The notes beneath the pieces were generated by a model. The model had not been told where the DNA came from. It was given only the letters and a program-made list of their open reading frames with translations, and did no database searches. Of a stretch of DNA of 64,000 nucleotides, positions 43,316-52,450 are shown one piece after another. Location of the stretch: contig NZ_CALHVM010000058.1 of the NCBI RefSeq assembly GCF_938039205.1, positions 80,939 to 144,938 on the forward strand, read 5' to 3'. Each line of letters opens with the position of its first letter. Positions within the stretch are counted from its first letter, which is position 1. This DNA is from an uncultured Campylobacter sp. Its GTDB lineage: Bacteria; Campylobacterota; Campylobacteria; Campylobacterales; Campylobacteraceae. A program made the position numbers and the translations under genes.

Positions 43316-43777
43316 TTATTTTTGAGTAAATTCTTTATAGCGGTTGCAGGCTAGCTCCGGCTCCATTTCGCACGCTTTTTTGAGGTATTTTTCGGCCGCG
43401 TTTGCGTCCTCTTTGACGCCTCGACCTTGCGCGTATAGATTGCCTAGGTTGTAGCATCCGCCACCGTTACCTATATTACAGGCTTTGGCGTAAAATTCGC
43501 TAGCTTTTGCGTAGTCTTGCCTGGCGCCGCGCCCGTTTGCGTAGGCGAAGCCCAAATTTGAGCAGCCCGCACCGCTGCCTAACTTGTACGCCTTTGAGTA
43601 GAGCTCTGCCGCTTTTTGATAGTCTTGCGCGGCTCCTTCCCTAGCGTTATCTTATAAAACTCCAAGCTCGTAGCAGCTTGCACTGTTTCCATCGTCGCAC
43701 CCCTTTTGCAGTGCGTTTATATCGGCGCCGACAGCCAAAACCAAAGCGGCGATTAGCGGTAAAAATATCTTTTTCAT
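43316..43777 (-). pseudogene. Sel1/Hcp-like cysteine-rich repeat protein split by one stop codon
   Basis: From ATG 43777 (RBS AGGAGC) the frame gives a signal peptide (MKKIFLPLIAALVLAVGA), then Sel1-like repeats with paired cysteines about 8 apart, as in Helicobacter cysteine-rich (Hcp) proteins. Codon 42 is TAA (43652-43654) where the repeat pattern GVLYDNGRG expects Tyr. The same frame then runs open to 43316 through three further repeats (YANGRGARQDYAKASEFYAKAC and others). A single-base change TAC/TAT to TAA explains it. The full product would be 153 residues, secreted. A short 79-residue product from an internal ATG at 43555 would lack the signal peptide. Confidence 0.8.
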
Positions 43778-43970
43778 CAAATTTGCTCCTATTTAAATTT
43801 GCTTTCGCATTTTACGCAAAGCGAGCTTAAATTTGGGCGAGAGGGTTAAATTTGACGTAAATTTGGGCTAGCGCCGTAAAGGGACGGGTCTCGGTAGCGT
43901 AAACCGGCGATAAAGGGATGGCGGCGACTTGCAAATTTGAGAGCGAAGGCGCCCTCAAATTTGACCCGGT

Positions 43971-45206
43971 TTATTTCTCTGCTATGATTTTTACGATCTC
44001 GCAGATGACGTTGCTGGCCGCTCGTAGCGATTTTACCGGCAGGTACTCGTAGATGGAGTGAAAGTTGTGCGCGCCGGTAAAGAGATTCGGACACGGTACG
44101 CCTTTTTCCGAGATGACCGCGCCGTCGTATCCGCCTCGCATTGGGATCACTTTTGGCTCGATATTTAGGCGTGCGTAGGCTTGCTTTGCCGCGACGACTG
44201 GTAGGCTGTTTTCGCCGTCCTCGAGGTAATTAAATACGTTTTTGTAGCGGTCTTTTAGGCTGATTTGAATTCTGTGTGCGCCGTAAATTTTAGCAAACGA
44301 GTCGGCTAGATCTTGTAAAAACGCCATGCGCTGCGCATATTTCGCCTCGTTAAATTCGCGAACATCGAGCTTTAGCACGGTCTTTGCGCTGTTGCCAGAT
44401 AGCTCCTTGACCCAGTAGTAGCCCTCGACGCCGCCCGTATACTCGGGCGCTTCGCCGCCCGGCAGCATCGAGATAAATTTGTGCACAAGCAGCAATGAGT
44501 TTACGAGCTTGCCCTTGGCGTTCATCGGGTGCGCGGACTGTCCGATAAAGGTCACGACCGCGTCGCCGGCGTTCCAGTTTTGGTAAATCAGCTCGCCTAT
44601 TCCGCAGCAATCAAGGCAGTAGGCAAAATCAGCCTTGATCTCCGAGACGTCAAGCGCCTTGGCTCCGCGCAGGCCTTGTTCCTCGTCGGGCAAAAAGCCA
44701 AACGTTACGTCGCCGTGCTCGATTTGCGGGTTTTGTATGAAAAACTGCGCTGCGTTTACGATGGCGGCGATCGCGGCCTTGTCGTCCGCGCCTAGCAGGC
44801 TGGTGCCGTCGGTCACGACGAGGTCGTCTCCGACGTAATTAGCAAGCTCCGGGAATTCGCTAAGTTTCAGCGCTATGCCTAGCCCTTTATTTAGTATGAC
44901 GTCGCCGCCCTCGTAGCGCACGATTTGCGCTTTTGTGTCGTTTTTTTGCTCCGCACTAGTATCAAGGTGTGCGAAAAACGCCACGGACGGCAGTTTTTTA
45001 GAGGAATTTGACGGCAAAACGGCCGTAGTTATGGCGTTTTCTCGTCTTTTTATATTTTGCAAGCCAAGCTCCTTTAGCTCGCTTTCTATCAGCTTTGCCA
45101 GATCGTGCTCGGTTGGATTAGATGGCATGATGCCCGCTGCGCCCGCTTCGCGGTTTGTGGTGGTGTTGATCTTCGTATAGCGTAAAAATCTCTCGACTAT
45201 GTCCAT
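43971..45206 (-). CDS. pepT: Peptidase T (tripeptidase) PepT
   Basis: 411 residues, M20B zinc metallopeptidase. Zinc ligands His80 and Asp82 in FFAHLDTSAEQ, GTSLLGADDKAAIAAI, LPDEEQGLRGA with the catalytic Glu, AYCLDCCGIGEL, and late GGYDGAVISEKGVPCPNLFTG. It releases the N-terminal residue from tripeptides in the cytoplasm. Confidence 0.94.
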   Translation of the reverse strand: MDIVERFLRYTKINTTTNREAGAAGIMPSNPTEHDLAKLIESELKELGLQNIKRRENAITTAVLPSNSSKKLPSVAFFAHLDTSAEQKNDTKAQIVRYEGGDVILNKGLGIALKLSEFPELANYVGDDLVVTDGTSLLGADDKAAIAAIVNAAQFFIQNPQIEHGDVTFGFLPDEEQGLRGAKALDVSEIKADFAYCLDCCGIGELIYQNWNAGDAVVTFIGQSAHPMNAKGKLVNSLLLVHKFISMLPGGEAPEYTGGVEGYYWVKELSGNSAKTVLKLDVREFNEAKYAQRMAFLQDLADSFAKIYGAHRIQISLKDRYKNVFNYLEDGENSLPVVAAKQAYARLNIEPKVIPMRGGYDGAVISEKGVPCPNLFTGAHNFHSIYEYLPVKSLRAASNVICEIVKIIAEK

Positions 45207-45239
45207 GTTCGCTCCTAAATTTGAGATAAAATTTATGAA

Positions 45240-45245
45240 ATTATA
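45240..45245 (-). promoter_or_regulatory. Candidate -10 box for pepT
   Basis: TATAAT on the minus strand, 34 bases before the pepT ATG. It faces a plus-strand promoter in the same 137-base divergent gap. Confidence 0.55.
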
Positions 45246-45310
45246 CTATCTTTTAATTAAGCTTAAAATAAAGTTTTAATATTTTTCAGCAAGTTTAAAA
45301 ATTTAATCGG

Positions 45311-45316
45311 TATAAT
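45311..45316 (+). promoter_or_regulatory. Candidate -10 box for the DUF6882-like gene
   Basis: TATAAT in CGGTATAATTCG, 27 bases before the ATG at 45344, with AAAGGAGC as ribosome-binding site. Confidence 0.6.
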
Positions 45317-45343
45317 TCGCAAACTAAATTTAAAGGAGCAAAA

Positions 45344-46054
45344 ATGCGAAATTTACGTTACGTAAGCGATTTTTCGGACTTTCACCAGGTTTTTTCGGCG
45401 ACGCTGGGCAAGATGGCTACGGTGCAAGGTAGATTTGCGGATATCGTCGGTAACCTCGACTGGAACGTTGATTTTGATCGATGCGAGATAGCTTTCGGCG
45501 ATCAAATTTACAAGATACAGTTTATCGGCAGCGAGTCAAACGTGAGCGACACGTGGCTGTGGGGACACGCGAACGTAAATAACTTCGGCGAGGAGGCAAC
45601 GCGGTTTTCGGCAGAGGTGTTGCGCGCGGGGCTGGAGTGGGGTTTGCAGGCTTTTAGCGAGCCTAGCTTTGAGCTGGATGAAACATTTAACGGCCATACG
45701 CTTTGCATAGCTGCATGCGGAGCGGTGGGCGAAAATTTATGTTACTACGGCTGCAGGCACGATAAGGGCTGCGTGTTTGTGGCTATCACTGACGCGCCGG
45801 ATTTGCTTTTTGAGTCTCTTAGCGCGCACGAGTTTGTCAAAACAGCAAGTAGCTGCATACAAAATCACGACGTAGATCATAAAATTTTCATCAAAAGCTT
45901 TTTGGAATTCAACGGAGTCAAATTTGATGAAAACGTCGAAAAAGGCGGATTTTTTAAAAAAGGCAAAGACGAAATCGTAGCTAAATTTGACAAAGAGCTT
46001 TTGATCAAATTTGACGATAAGGGTAGGATTTCGGGGTTTAAGTACGAATTTTAA
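45344..46054 (+). CDS. DUF6882-like protein
   Basis: 236 residues, soluble, no signal peptide. ATVQGRFADIVGNLDWNVDFD, YKIQFIGSESNVSDTWLWGHANV and the later CYYGCRHDKGCVFVAI fit the DUF6882 family (small, acidic, unknown function; the family call is from memory of its WLWGWAN-like motif). The C-terminal part ends in a lysine- and aspartate-rich strand pattern (FDKELLIKFDDKGRISGF). It stands alone with its own promoter. Confidence 0.6.
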   Translation: MRNLRYVSDFSDFHQVFSATLGKMATVQGRFADIVGNLDWNVDFDRCEIAFGDQIYKIQFIGSESNVSDTWLWGHANVNNFGEEATRFSAEVLRAGLEWGLQAFSEPSFELDETFNGHTLCIAACGAVGENLCYYGCRHDKGCVFVAITDAPDLLFESLSAHEFVKTASSCIQNHDVDHKIFIKSFLEFNGVKFDENVEKGGFFKKGKDEIVAKFDKELLIKFDDKGRISGFKYEF

Positions 46055-46107
46055 ATTTGAGTAGTTTGAAAAAAGAGGCGATGAGCTAAAAACCCACCGC
46101 CTTAAAT

Positions 46108-47478
46108 TTACGAATGGAAGTGAAACTCGTCCGGGTGATCGAGCGCGTAGCGGAATTTCTCCATATCTACTTTTTTATCCCAGATCGAGATGATTAGGCA
46201 GCCTACGGCGTTGCCGCAGAGGTTTCCGACCGCGCGCATCTCGGACATAAATTTATCCACGCCAAGCAGCACCGCAACTGTAACCACCGGAATACCGGCG
46301 CTTGGAAGTGCGGCAAGCGTACCCGCAAGTATGATAAATCCTGAACCCGTTACGCCCACCGCGCCCTTACTCGTTACCATCAAGATGATGAGAATTTGTA
46401 TCAAATGCTCGACGGTTAGCGGGATACCGAAAGCTTGAGCAAGGAAAATAACGCTAAGCGATAGGTAGATGTTCGTACAGTCGAGGTTAAACGAGTATCC
46501 GGTCGGTATGATGAGTCCGACCGCACCTCTGTGGATACCCGCGGCTTCTAGCTTTTGCATGAGCGGAGCTAGCGCGGTCTCTGAGGAGCTTGTCGCAAAT
46601 ACGATCAAAACTTCTTTTGCGATGAAGCGCATAAATTTAAAAATATTAACCTTTGCAAAATAGCAAATCACGCCCAAAACTACAAAGATAAAAAACAAGC
46701 TCGCAAACGCCATAACGAAAAGTAGCTCAAGCATACCCAAAAGCGAGTTGATGCCGAATTTACCGATCAAAAACGCCATCGCGGAAAATGCCGCAACCGG
46801 GCTAAATAGCATCAAAATCGTAAGCAGTTTTAGCACCCAGTGCTGAACTATTTCAAGCGGTCTTAGGATCTTCTTTTTATAGTCGTGCTTTAAAAACGAG
46901 ATCGCGACGGCTGTCACGATAGCCAAAAATAGCACTTGAAGCGTGTTTGATTTGATAAACGGATCAAGCAAATGCACATAAGGGAAAATGCCGTCAACCG
47001 GCACAGCGCCGCGTAAAATATGAAGTGTATGCGCTAAAATTCCGCTATTTGCGTCTATATTTGAGGCTTGGCTCGTAAATTTTTCTACGCTAGAGGCATC
47101 AAGCTGCGTGTAGTCAAGGTGCATATCGTGGCCTGGTTTTAGCGTCTCGCCAAAGATTATTCCCACGGCAAGAGCTATGGTGCTAACGACCTCAAAGTAA
47201 ATAAATCCTTTAAGTCCGATAGAGCCCAGTTCCTTCATACTCTCAAGTCCGATGATGCCTGAGACTATCGTGAGGAAAATAATCGGTCCGATGAGAGCTT
47301 TTAAAGCTTTGATAAAGTAGTCGATGCCCGGCTTGCTCGCGATGCCTAGATCCGGGAAAATCATGCCGACCGCGATGCCCGCAACGATGCCGAAAACCAC
47401 CCAAAACGCTAGGTTGGTAAACATTCTAATAAGAAAAGGTTTTTGCGGTTTTGCCGCGTTTGAAACGCTTGGGTTCAA
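46108..47478 (-). CDS. DctA/GltP-family dicarboxylate or amino acid:cation symporter
   Basis: 456 residues from TTG 47478, DAACS family. About eight membrane helices and two hairpins. ATSSSETALAPLMQKLEAAG is the serine-rich re-entrant loop, IIPTGYSFNLDCTNIYL the helix 7 motif and VDKFMSEMRAVGNLCGNAVG the helix 8 substrate site. The DctA-like PTGYSFNLDxT points to C4-dicarboxylate or aspartate/glutamate uptake; the exact substrate is open. Confidence 0.85.
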   Translation of the reverse strand: MNPSVSNAAKPQKPFLIRMFTNLAFWVVFGIVAGIAVGMIFPDLGIASKPGIDYFIKALKALIGPIIFLTIVSGIIGLESMKELGSIGLKGFIYFEVVSTIALAVGIIFGETLKPGHDMHLDYTQLDASSVEKFTSQASNIDANSGILAHTLHILRGAVPVDGIFPYVHLLDPFIKSNTLQVLFLAIVTAVAISFLKHDYKKKILRPLEIVQHWVLKLLTILMLFSPVAAFSAMAFLIGKFGINSLLGMLELLFVMAFASLFFIFVVLGVICYFAKVNIFKFMRFIAKEVLIVFATSSSETALAPLMQKLEAAGIHRGAVGLIIPTGYSFNLDCTNIYLSLSVIFLAQAFGIPLTVEHLIQILIILMVTSKGAVGVTGSGFIILAGTLAALPSAGIPVVTVAVLLGVDKFMSEMRAVGNLCGNAVGCLIISIWDKKVDMEKFRYALDHPDEFHFHS

Positions 47479-47595
47479 GAGGTGTCCTTTAAAAATTATT
47501 AAAAAGGTATTTTAACAAATAAATTTATATAAAAAGATAAAAATTGCAGCGATTTTGGTCAAATTTTACCCGCCGCCGCAAATTTCGTTAAATTT

Positions 47596-48090
47596 TTACA
47601 AACTCTCTAAAATTTCGATCGAGTTTATTTTGTCGCCTTGCCTGACGCTATCTAGCGTCTTTAGGCTCGGCTCGTCCACGATCTGCCCAAACACCGTATG
47701 CACGCCGTCAAGGTGCGGCTGCGCGCTGTGGCAGACGAAAAATTGACTTCCACCCGTGTCGCGACCCGCGTGCGCCATAGATAGGGTTCCGCGTTTATGC
47801 TTGTGTTTTTGGCCTACGCACTCGCATTTGATGCGCCAGCCCGGACCTCCGGTGCCCGTACCGTGCGGGCAGCCGCCCTGGATCACGAAATTTGGGATCA
47901 CGCGGTGGAAATTTAATCCGTCGTAAAAGCCGCTTTTGGCTAGGTGCGCGAAATTAGTTACCGCTTGTGGCGCTTCGTCGCCGTAAAGCTCGAGCTTCAT
48001 ATCGCCTTTTTCGGTGTGGATTACGGCAAATTTGAGCTTAGCAAGCTCGGCTGCGTCGATGTCGTAGATTTTTAGTTCGTCGTTTCTCAT
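47596..48090 (-). CDS. ppiB: Cyclophilin-type peptidyl-prolyl isomerase
   Basis: 164 residues, cytoplasmic (no signal peptide). FHRVIPNFVIQGGCPHGTGTGGPG holds the catalytic Arg and Gln, and GGSQFFVCHSAQPHLDGVHTVFGQI completes the active site. It speeds cis-trans isomerisation of Xaa-Pro bonds. A 14-base gap to the YebC gene upstream on the same strand suggests co-transcription. Confidence 0.92.
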   Translation of the reverse strand: MRNDELKIYDIDAAELAKLKFAVIHTEKGDMKLELYGDEAPQAVTNFAHLAKSGFYDGLNFHRVIPNFVIQGGCPHGTGTGGPGWRIKCECVGQKHKHKRGTLSMAHAGRDTGGSQFFVCHSAQPHLDGVHTVFGQIVDEPSLKTLDSVRQGDKINSIEILESL

Positions 48091-48104
48091 TTTGTTCCTT
48101 AAAT

Positions 48105-48812
48105 TTATTCGATATTTGTATAAACCGCTTGCACGTCATCGTCGTCTTCGAGCTTGTCAAGCAGCTTTTCTACCTCGCTCATTTGCTCTTCATTTAGACT
48201 TACTGGCGAGTTTGCGATGTATTGTAGGCTTGCTTTTTTGACTTCAAGCCCCAGCTTTTCGATACCTTCGCTAAGAGTTCCGAAGCTTGCGTAATTACCG
48301 TAGATATAGAGTACGCCGTCTTCTTCCTCAATCTCGGTTAGACCAAAGTCGATGAGCTCTAGCTCGATCTCGTCAAGCTCTTTTGCGGGCATATCAAGCT
48401 CAAAAACGCTCTTTCTCGTAAACATAAAATTTAAGCTTCCGCTAGGCAAAATTTCGCCGCCGTTTTTGCTAAATATCGCCTTGACATTTGCGACCGTTCG
48501 AGTCGGGTTATCAGTAGCGCACTCGACGATGATCTGCACGCCGTGAGCGCCTTTGCCGTCGTAAAAGATGGTCTTGATGTCCGCGCTATCCTTGCCGCTA
48601 GCGCGTTTTATCGCCGCGTCAATGTTATCTTTTGGCATATTTTGCGCCTTGGCCGCTGCTATCGCGGCGCGGAGTTTTGGGTTCATATCAGGCTCGGTGC
48701 CGCCCTCTTTAGCCGCCACGGTTATGGCTTTTGCGAGTTTTGGAAAAACCTTACTCATCTTGTCCCAGCGCGCTTCCTTCGCGGCGCGCCTATATTCAAA
48801 CGCTCGTCCCAT
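48105..48812 (-). CDS. YebC/PmpR family protein (TACO1-type)
   Basis: 235 residues. GRAFEYRRAAKEARWDKMSKVFPKL, NMPKDNIDAAIKRASG, YDGKGAHGVQIIVECATDN and GSLNFMFTRK are classic YebC motifs. Members act as transcriptional regulators or, as shown for some, help ribosomes at proline runs. Convergent or overlapping open frames here on the plus strand are shadows. Confidence 0.93.
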   Translation of the reverse strand: MGRAFEYRRAAKEARWDKMSKVFPKLAKAITVAAKEGGTEPDMNPKLRAAIAAAKAQNMPKDNIDAAIKRASGKDSADIKTIFYDGKGAHGVQIIVECATDNPTRTVANVKAIFSKNGGEILPSGSLNFMFTRKSVFELDMPAKELDEIELELIDFGLTEIEEEDGVLYIYGNYASFGTLSEGIEKLGLEVKKASLQYIANSPVSLNEEQMSEVEKLLDKLEDDDDVQAVYTNIE

Positions 48813-48917
48813 TTCGTTCCTTTAAAAATTTTTGCCCAATTATATCTAAAAAAATTTTGCATTTTTTTAAAAACGCGAGGTTTTGAGCGTATTAGCAAAA
48901 AATTTAGCTTTAAGTCC

Positions 48918-48923
48918 TATAAT
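48918..48923 (+). promoter_or_regulatory. Perfect -10 box 6 bases before the GNAT start codon
   Basis: TATAAT is followed by CCGAAT and then the ATG at 48930. Transcription would start at about the A of ATG, predicting a leaderless mRNA. No Shine-Dalgarno is present. Confidence 0.55.
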
Positions 48924-48929
48924 CCGAAT

Positions 48930-49484
48930 ATGATTTTAAATGCCCAAAAAGTCGACGCCGCGCGCTGCATAGAGCTGTTAAATTTAGCCATGGAGGACAT
49001 CGCTTTTACGCTTAGCGGCGTGAGCGATCCCGCCAAGAGCGATGAAATTTTGCATAAATTTTTTAGAAGCGAGATAAACCGCCTAAGCTACAACAACGTT
49101 TTTGTTTTCAAATTTGACGGCGAGATCGCGGGGGTGATTTGCGCTTACGACGGAGGCGAGATCGACGCGTTAGATGAGCCCATTAGGACGCACTTGCGGA
49201 CACTAGGCTCAACCGAATTTCCGCAGACGGAGTGCTTTGCGGACGAGCTGTATATCGACAGCCTAGTCGTGGACGAGAGATTTCGCGGACGAGGCATCGC
49301 AAAAGAGCTGATCAAATTTATCTTTACCCTCGCACCGAAACGAAATATCAAAAAAGTAGCCCTCATCGTCGATGAAAAAAAGCCAAAAACTATGGCTTTT
49401 TACGAGCGTTTGGGCTTTAAAGCCGACTGTGAAATGATCATAAATTCTCACAAATACTATCATATGACAAAGGAGATAGAATGA
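48930..49484 (+). CDS. GNAT-family N-acetyltransferase
   Basis: 184 residues from ATG 48930; the frame is open far upstream but that part lies in the yebC gene on the other strand. Acetyl-CoA motif A is DSLVVDERFRGRGIAKELI, and the C-terminal AFYERLGFKAD is motif B. The substrate is unknown. It overlaps the copZ-like gene by 4 bases (ATGA), so an acetyltransferase heads the copper operon, a link seen by position only. Confidence 0.85.
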   Translation: MILNAQKVDAARCIELLNLAMEDIAFTLSGVSDPAKSDEILHKFFRSEINRLSYNNVFVFKFDGEIAGVICAYDGGEIDALDEPIRTHLRTLGSTEFPQTECFADELYIDSLVVDERFRGRGIAKELIKFIFTLAPKRNIKKVALIVDEKKPKTMAFYERLGFKADCEMIINSHKYYHMTKEIE

Positions 49485-49684
49485 CTAAATTTAAGGTTGC
49501 TAATATCCACTGCGAAAACTGCGCAAACACCATAAAAAACGCTCTTGAGGGCGAATACGGCGAGATAAAAGTAGATATGAGCGCCGAGCCAAAGACCGTG
49601 AGCGTAAATTTAGAAGGCAAGGACGAGGCGAAATTTAAAGAGGAGCTGGATGATTTGGGATTTAGCGTCATAGAGAAAATTTGA
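49481..49684 (+). CDS. copZ: CopZ-like heavy-metal-associated chaperone
   Basis: 67 residues, a single HMA domain (ferredoxin-like fold). The metal site is HCENC (Cys11 and Cys14) where most copper chaperones have MxCxxC; here the first position is His after Ile. It should hand Cu(I) to the CopA that follows, whose ATG overlaps its stop by one base. Confidence 0.88.
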   Translation: MTKFKVANIHCENCANTIKNALEGEYGEIKVDMSAEPKTVSVNLEGKDEAKFKEELDDLGFSVIEKI

Positions 49685-51843
49685 TGCAAAATATCAAACT
49701 AAACATCGCAGGCATGACCTGCGTAAACTGCTCAAACGCCATCGAGCGCGTGACGAAAAAGATCGCGGGCGTACTAGACGCGAAGGTTAGCTTCGCAAAC
49801 GGCTCGGGTGAATTTATCGTCGAAAACGCCGAAGTGCAAGCCGTGATAGAGGAAAAAATAAAAAAACTAGGCTACGGCGTGGCAAAGGATTTGGCGGAAT
49901 TTGAAGCCAAACGCGAGAAACATATCTTAAATTTACGCCGAAATTTCCTAGCCGCTGCAGCCTTTAGCGCGGTGATCATGGCGCTTGAGATGAGCGAGCA
50001 ACCAAGCGCGGCAAAATCAGCCATCATGCTGGCGCTTGCCTTTATCACGATAGCTACGTGCGGGCGGGACTTTTTTATCCATGCTTACGGCGCGCTAAAA
50101 AATAAAAACTTCGATATGAACGTGCTCGTAGCGCTGGGAACAAGCACGGCGTTTGCGTATTCGCTGGGCGTTTTTATCGCGGGCGATCGCCTACCTGAAA
50201 ATATGCGCCACCTCTACGTCTCGGGTGCAGCCATGATAACGGCTTTCGTGCTGCTTGGTAAATTTTTAGAAGAGCGCTCAAAAGCTCGCGCGGGCGATTA
50301 TATAAAATCGCTCATGGATATGTCGCCAAAGACCGCTCTCGTACTACAAAAAGACGGTAGCGCGCTGGAAGTCGATGCCGCGAGCCTAAAAATAGGCGAC
50401 ATCGCGGTCGTAAAGAGCGGCTACGCGGTGCCTTGCGACGGGGTCGTGATAAACGGCGGCGCGGAGATCGATACCTCGATGCTAACGGGCGAGAGCCTGC
50501 CCGTCTATAAAAAACAAGGCGACGAGGTTAATGCCGGAACTATAAATTTAAACGGCTACATCAACGTAAAGGTTACAAAGTTTGCCGGACAGACGCTTTT
50601 GTCGCAAATTTTAGAGCTTTTAAGCGACGCGTCGAGCAAAAAGATGCCTATCAGCCGCTTTGCCGACCGCGTGGCAAATATCTTCGTGCCTAGCGTGATA
50701 GCTATCGCCGTCGTTACGTTTTGCGCGTGGTTTGCGGTTACGGGAAATGCGCTACAAGGCGTGCTAAGCGCGGTTTGCGTGCTCATTATCTCATGTCCTT
50801 GCGCGCTGGGATTAGCTACTCCGATAGCCATCGTCTCCTCGCTATCTCTGGGAGCTAAAAACGGAATCCTGATCAAAAATCCCGAGGTTTTAGAGGTTCT
50901 TGGCGGCGTGAGATACGCGGTATTTGACAAAACCGGAACGCTAACCAAGGGCGAAATTTCAGTAAATTTTACCGATATAAACGATGAAAATTTAGCCAAA
51001 ATCGCCGCGCTAGAGGCTAAAAGCTCGCATCCGATATCTGCTGCGATCGTTAGATACGCAAACGAGCTAGGGCTTAAAATTTTAGGCGACGAAAAGGGCT
51101 TTGAAAATATCGCGGGGCGCGGCGTAAAGAGCGAGGACGGCAGCGTAATAGCGGGCAACGAGGCCTTTTTAAGCGAGCTTGGCGTGGAGATAAATGCGCA
51201 GGCTAAAGAGCAAATCGCCAAAGCGCAAAACGAAGGAAACGGCGTAGTGCTAGCCGCCGTGGATAAAATTTACGTTGGATTTATAGCGCTTAGCGACAGG
51301 GTAAAAGACGACGCCGCGCAGGCTATCCAAAGCCTCAAAAACGCCGGCGTAACGACCGTAATGCTAACCGGGGATAACGCCTTTACCGCCAAAAACGTGG
51401 CGGGCAAGCTAGGCGTAGAGAAGGTCTTTGCCGGCATGCTGCCTAATGAAAAATTTGAAACGATAAAACGTCTGCAAGAAGAGGGTGCGGTGCTATTTGT
51501 CGGCGACGGTATCAACGACGCCGCACCGCTAAAACAAGCAAATGCCGGCATCGCGATGAGTAGCGGCGCGGATATCGCAAAAGAGGCCGGCGACGTAGTG
51601 CTAGTAAAAAACGATCTAAAAAGCGCGGTATCTACGATAAATTTAGCCAACGAGACGATGAAAACGATAAAACAAAATTTGTTTTGGGCGTTTGTTTATA
51701 ACGCCGTTTGTATCCCAGTTGCAGCAGGGGTTTTGGCACCGTTAGGACTCATGCTCACGCCTGTTTACGGGGCTGCGGCGATGTGCTTTAGCTCGGTTAC
51801 TGTCGTGTTAAATTCGATCAGATTACGATTTAAGCAAATCTAA
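49684..51843 (+). CDS. copA: Copper-exporting P1B-type ATPase CopA
   Basis: 719 residues from ATG 49684. N-terminal HMA domain with GMTCVNCS (Cys13, Cys16), eight membrane segments, ion-path CPC at 371-373, phosphorylated Asp415 in DKTGTLT, HP of SSHPIS, and GDGIND at 607-612. It pumps Cu(I) out of the cytoplasm. Operon with the chaperone copZ; no CueR- or CsoR-type regulator is seen nearby. Confidence 0.95.
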   Translation: MQNIKLNIAGMTCVNCSNAIERVTKKIAGVLDAKVSFANGSGEFIVENAEVQAVIEEKIKKLGYGVAKDLAEFEAKREKHILNLRRNFLAAAAFSAVIMALEMSEQPSAAKSAIMLALAFITIATCGRDFFIHAYGALKNKNFDMNVLVALGTSTAFAYSLGVFIAGDRLPENMRHLYVSGAAMITAFVLLGKFLEERSKARAGDYIKSLMDMSPKTALVLQKDGSALEVDAASLKIGDIAVVKSGYAVPCDGVVINGGAEIDTSMLTGESLPVYKKQGDEVNAGTINLNGYINVKVTKFAGQTLLSQILELLSDASSKKMPISRFADRVANIFVPSVIAIAVVTFCAWFAVTGNALQGVLSAVCVLIISCPCALGLATPIAIVSSLSLGAKNGILIKNPEVLEVLGGVRYAVFDKTGTLTKGEISVNFTDINDENLAKIAALEAKSSHPISAAIVRYANELGLKILGDEKGFENIAGRGVKSEDGSVIAGNEAFLSELGVEINAQAKEQIAKAQNEGNGVVLAAVDKIYVGFIALSDRVKDDAAQAIQSLKNAGVTTVMLTGDNAFTAKNVAGKLGVEKVFAGMLPNEKFETIKRLQEEGAVLFVGDGINDAAPLKQANAGIAMSSGADIAKEAGDVVLVKNDLKSAVSTINLANETMKTIKQNLFWAFVYNAVCIPVAAGVLAPLGLMLTPVYGAAAMCFSSVTVVLNSIRLRFKQI

Positions 51844-51889
51844 AATTTAGCCTAAATTTTGTAAAATCCCGCAAAAAACACAAAGGAAA

Positions 51890-52450
51890 ATGATGAATTT
51901 AGGTAAATTTTACGCCGTGATCGCAAGGATATTTGCGCTAAATTTCGCTCTACCGCCGAGCGCGAAGCTTTTTAGTGAGCTAAATAAAAATCCGAAATGG
52001 ATAATAACAAACGATAGCGAAGCAAACGCCAAAGGACGCGCGCTATACGAGGAGTCGATAAAAGGCGAGAGCATCGAAGAGATCGCGAAAGACTTCGCAA
52101 ATTTGAAAAAATATTTTAACGCGGAGTTCTTTTTTGAAGGCGACAAGGCACGGCTCGAGGGCTTTTATAAAAAGTGCAAATTTAGCCCGAATTTAAACGT
52201 CAGCGCGCTTGATAGCGTAACAAACGAGCTTTCATTTTTCTCCTCTGCCGTCGAGCTAAAACAAGACGAGCAAACAAAGGAAATTTTGGGCGTTTTGCTA
52301 AGCTCCTATCTGCTTCCTTACGCCAAAAAGCTAGCTCCGGTCCTGCAAAACGAAGCAAAAAGTAAATTTTACCGCGCGATGGGCTATCTTTTCGAGGATT
52401 TTGCGAGCGGCATCGAAAATACGCTAAAAGTCAAAGTCGTACCTAGATGA
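51890..52450 (+). CDS. TorD/DmsD-like maturation chaperone
   Basis: 186 residues (ATG 51890, or the second ATG at 51893), behind AAAGGAAA. All-helical; the C-terminal LPYAKKLAPVLQNEAKSKFYRAMGYLFEDF fits the TorD helix set. Family members bind twin-arginine signals of molybdoenzymes such as Tor/Dms/Fdh and guard cofactor insertion. No molybdoenzyme is in the window, so the client is unknown. Overlaps lgt by 4 bases. Confidence 0.65.
   Translation: MMNLGKFYAVIARIFALNFALPPSAKLFSELNKNPKWIITNDSEANAKGRALYEESIKGESIEEIAKDFANLKKYFNAEFFFEGDKARLEGFYKKCKFSPNLNVSALDSVTNELSFFSSAVELKQDEQTKEILGVLLSSYLLPYAKKLAPVLQNEAKSKFYRAMGYLFEDFASGIENTLKVKVVPR

Noticed and set aside
48543..48929. N-terminal extension of the GNAT frame
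   Set aside because: It lies inside the yebC gene on the other strand, and a perfect -10 box sits just before the ATG at 48930.
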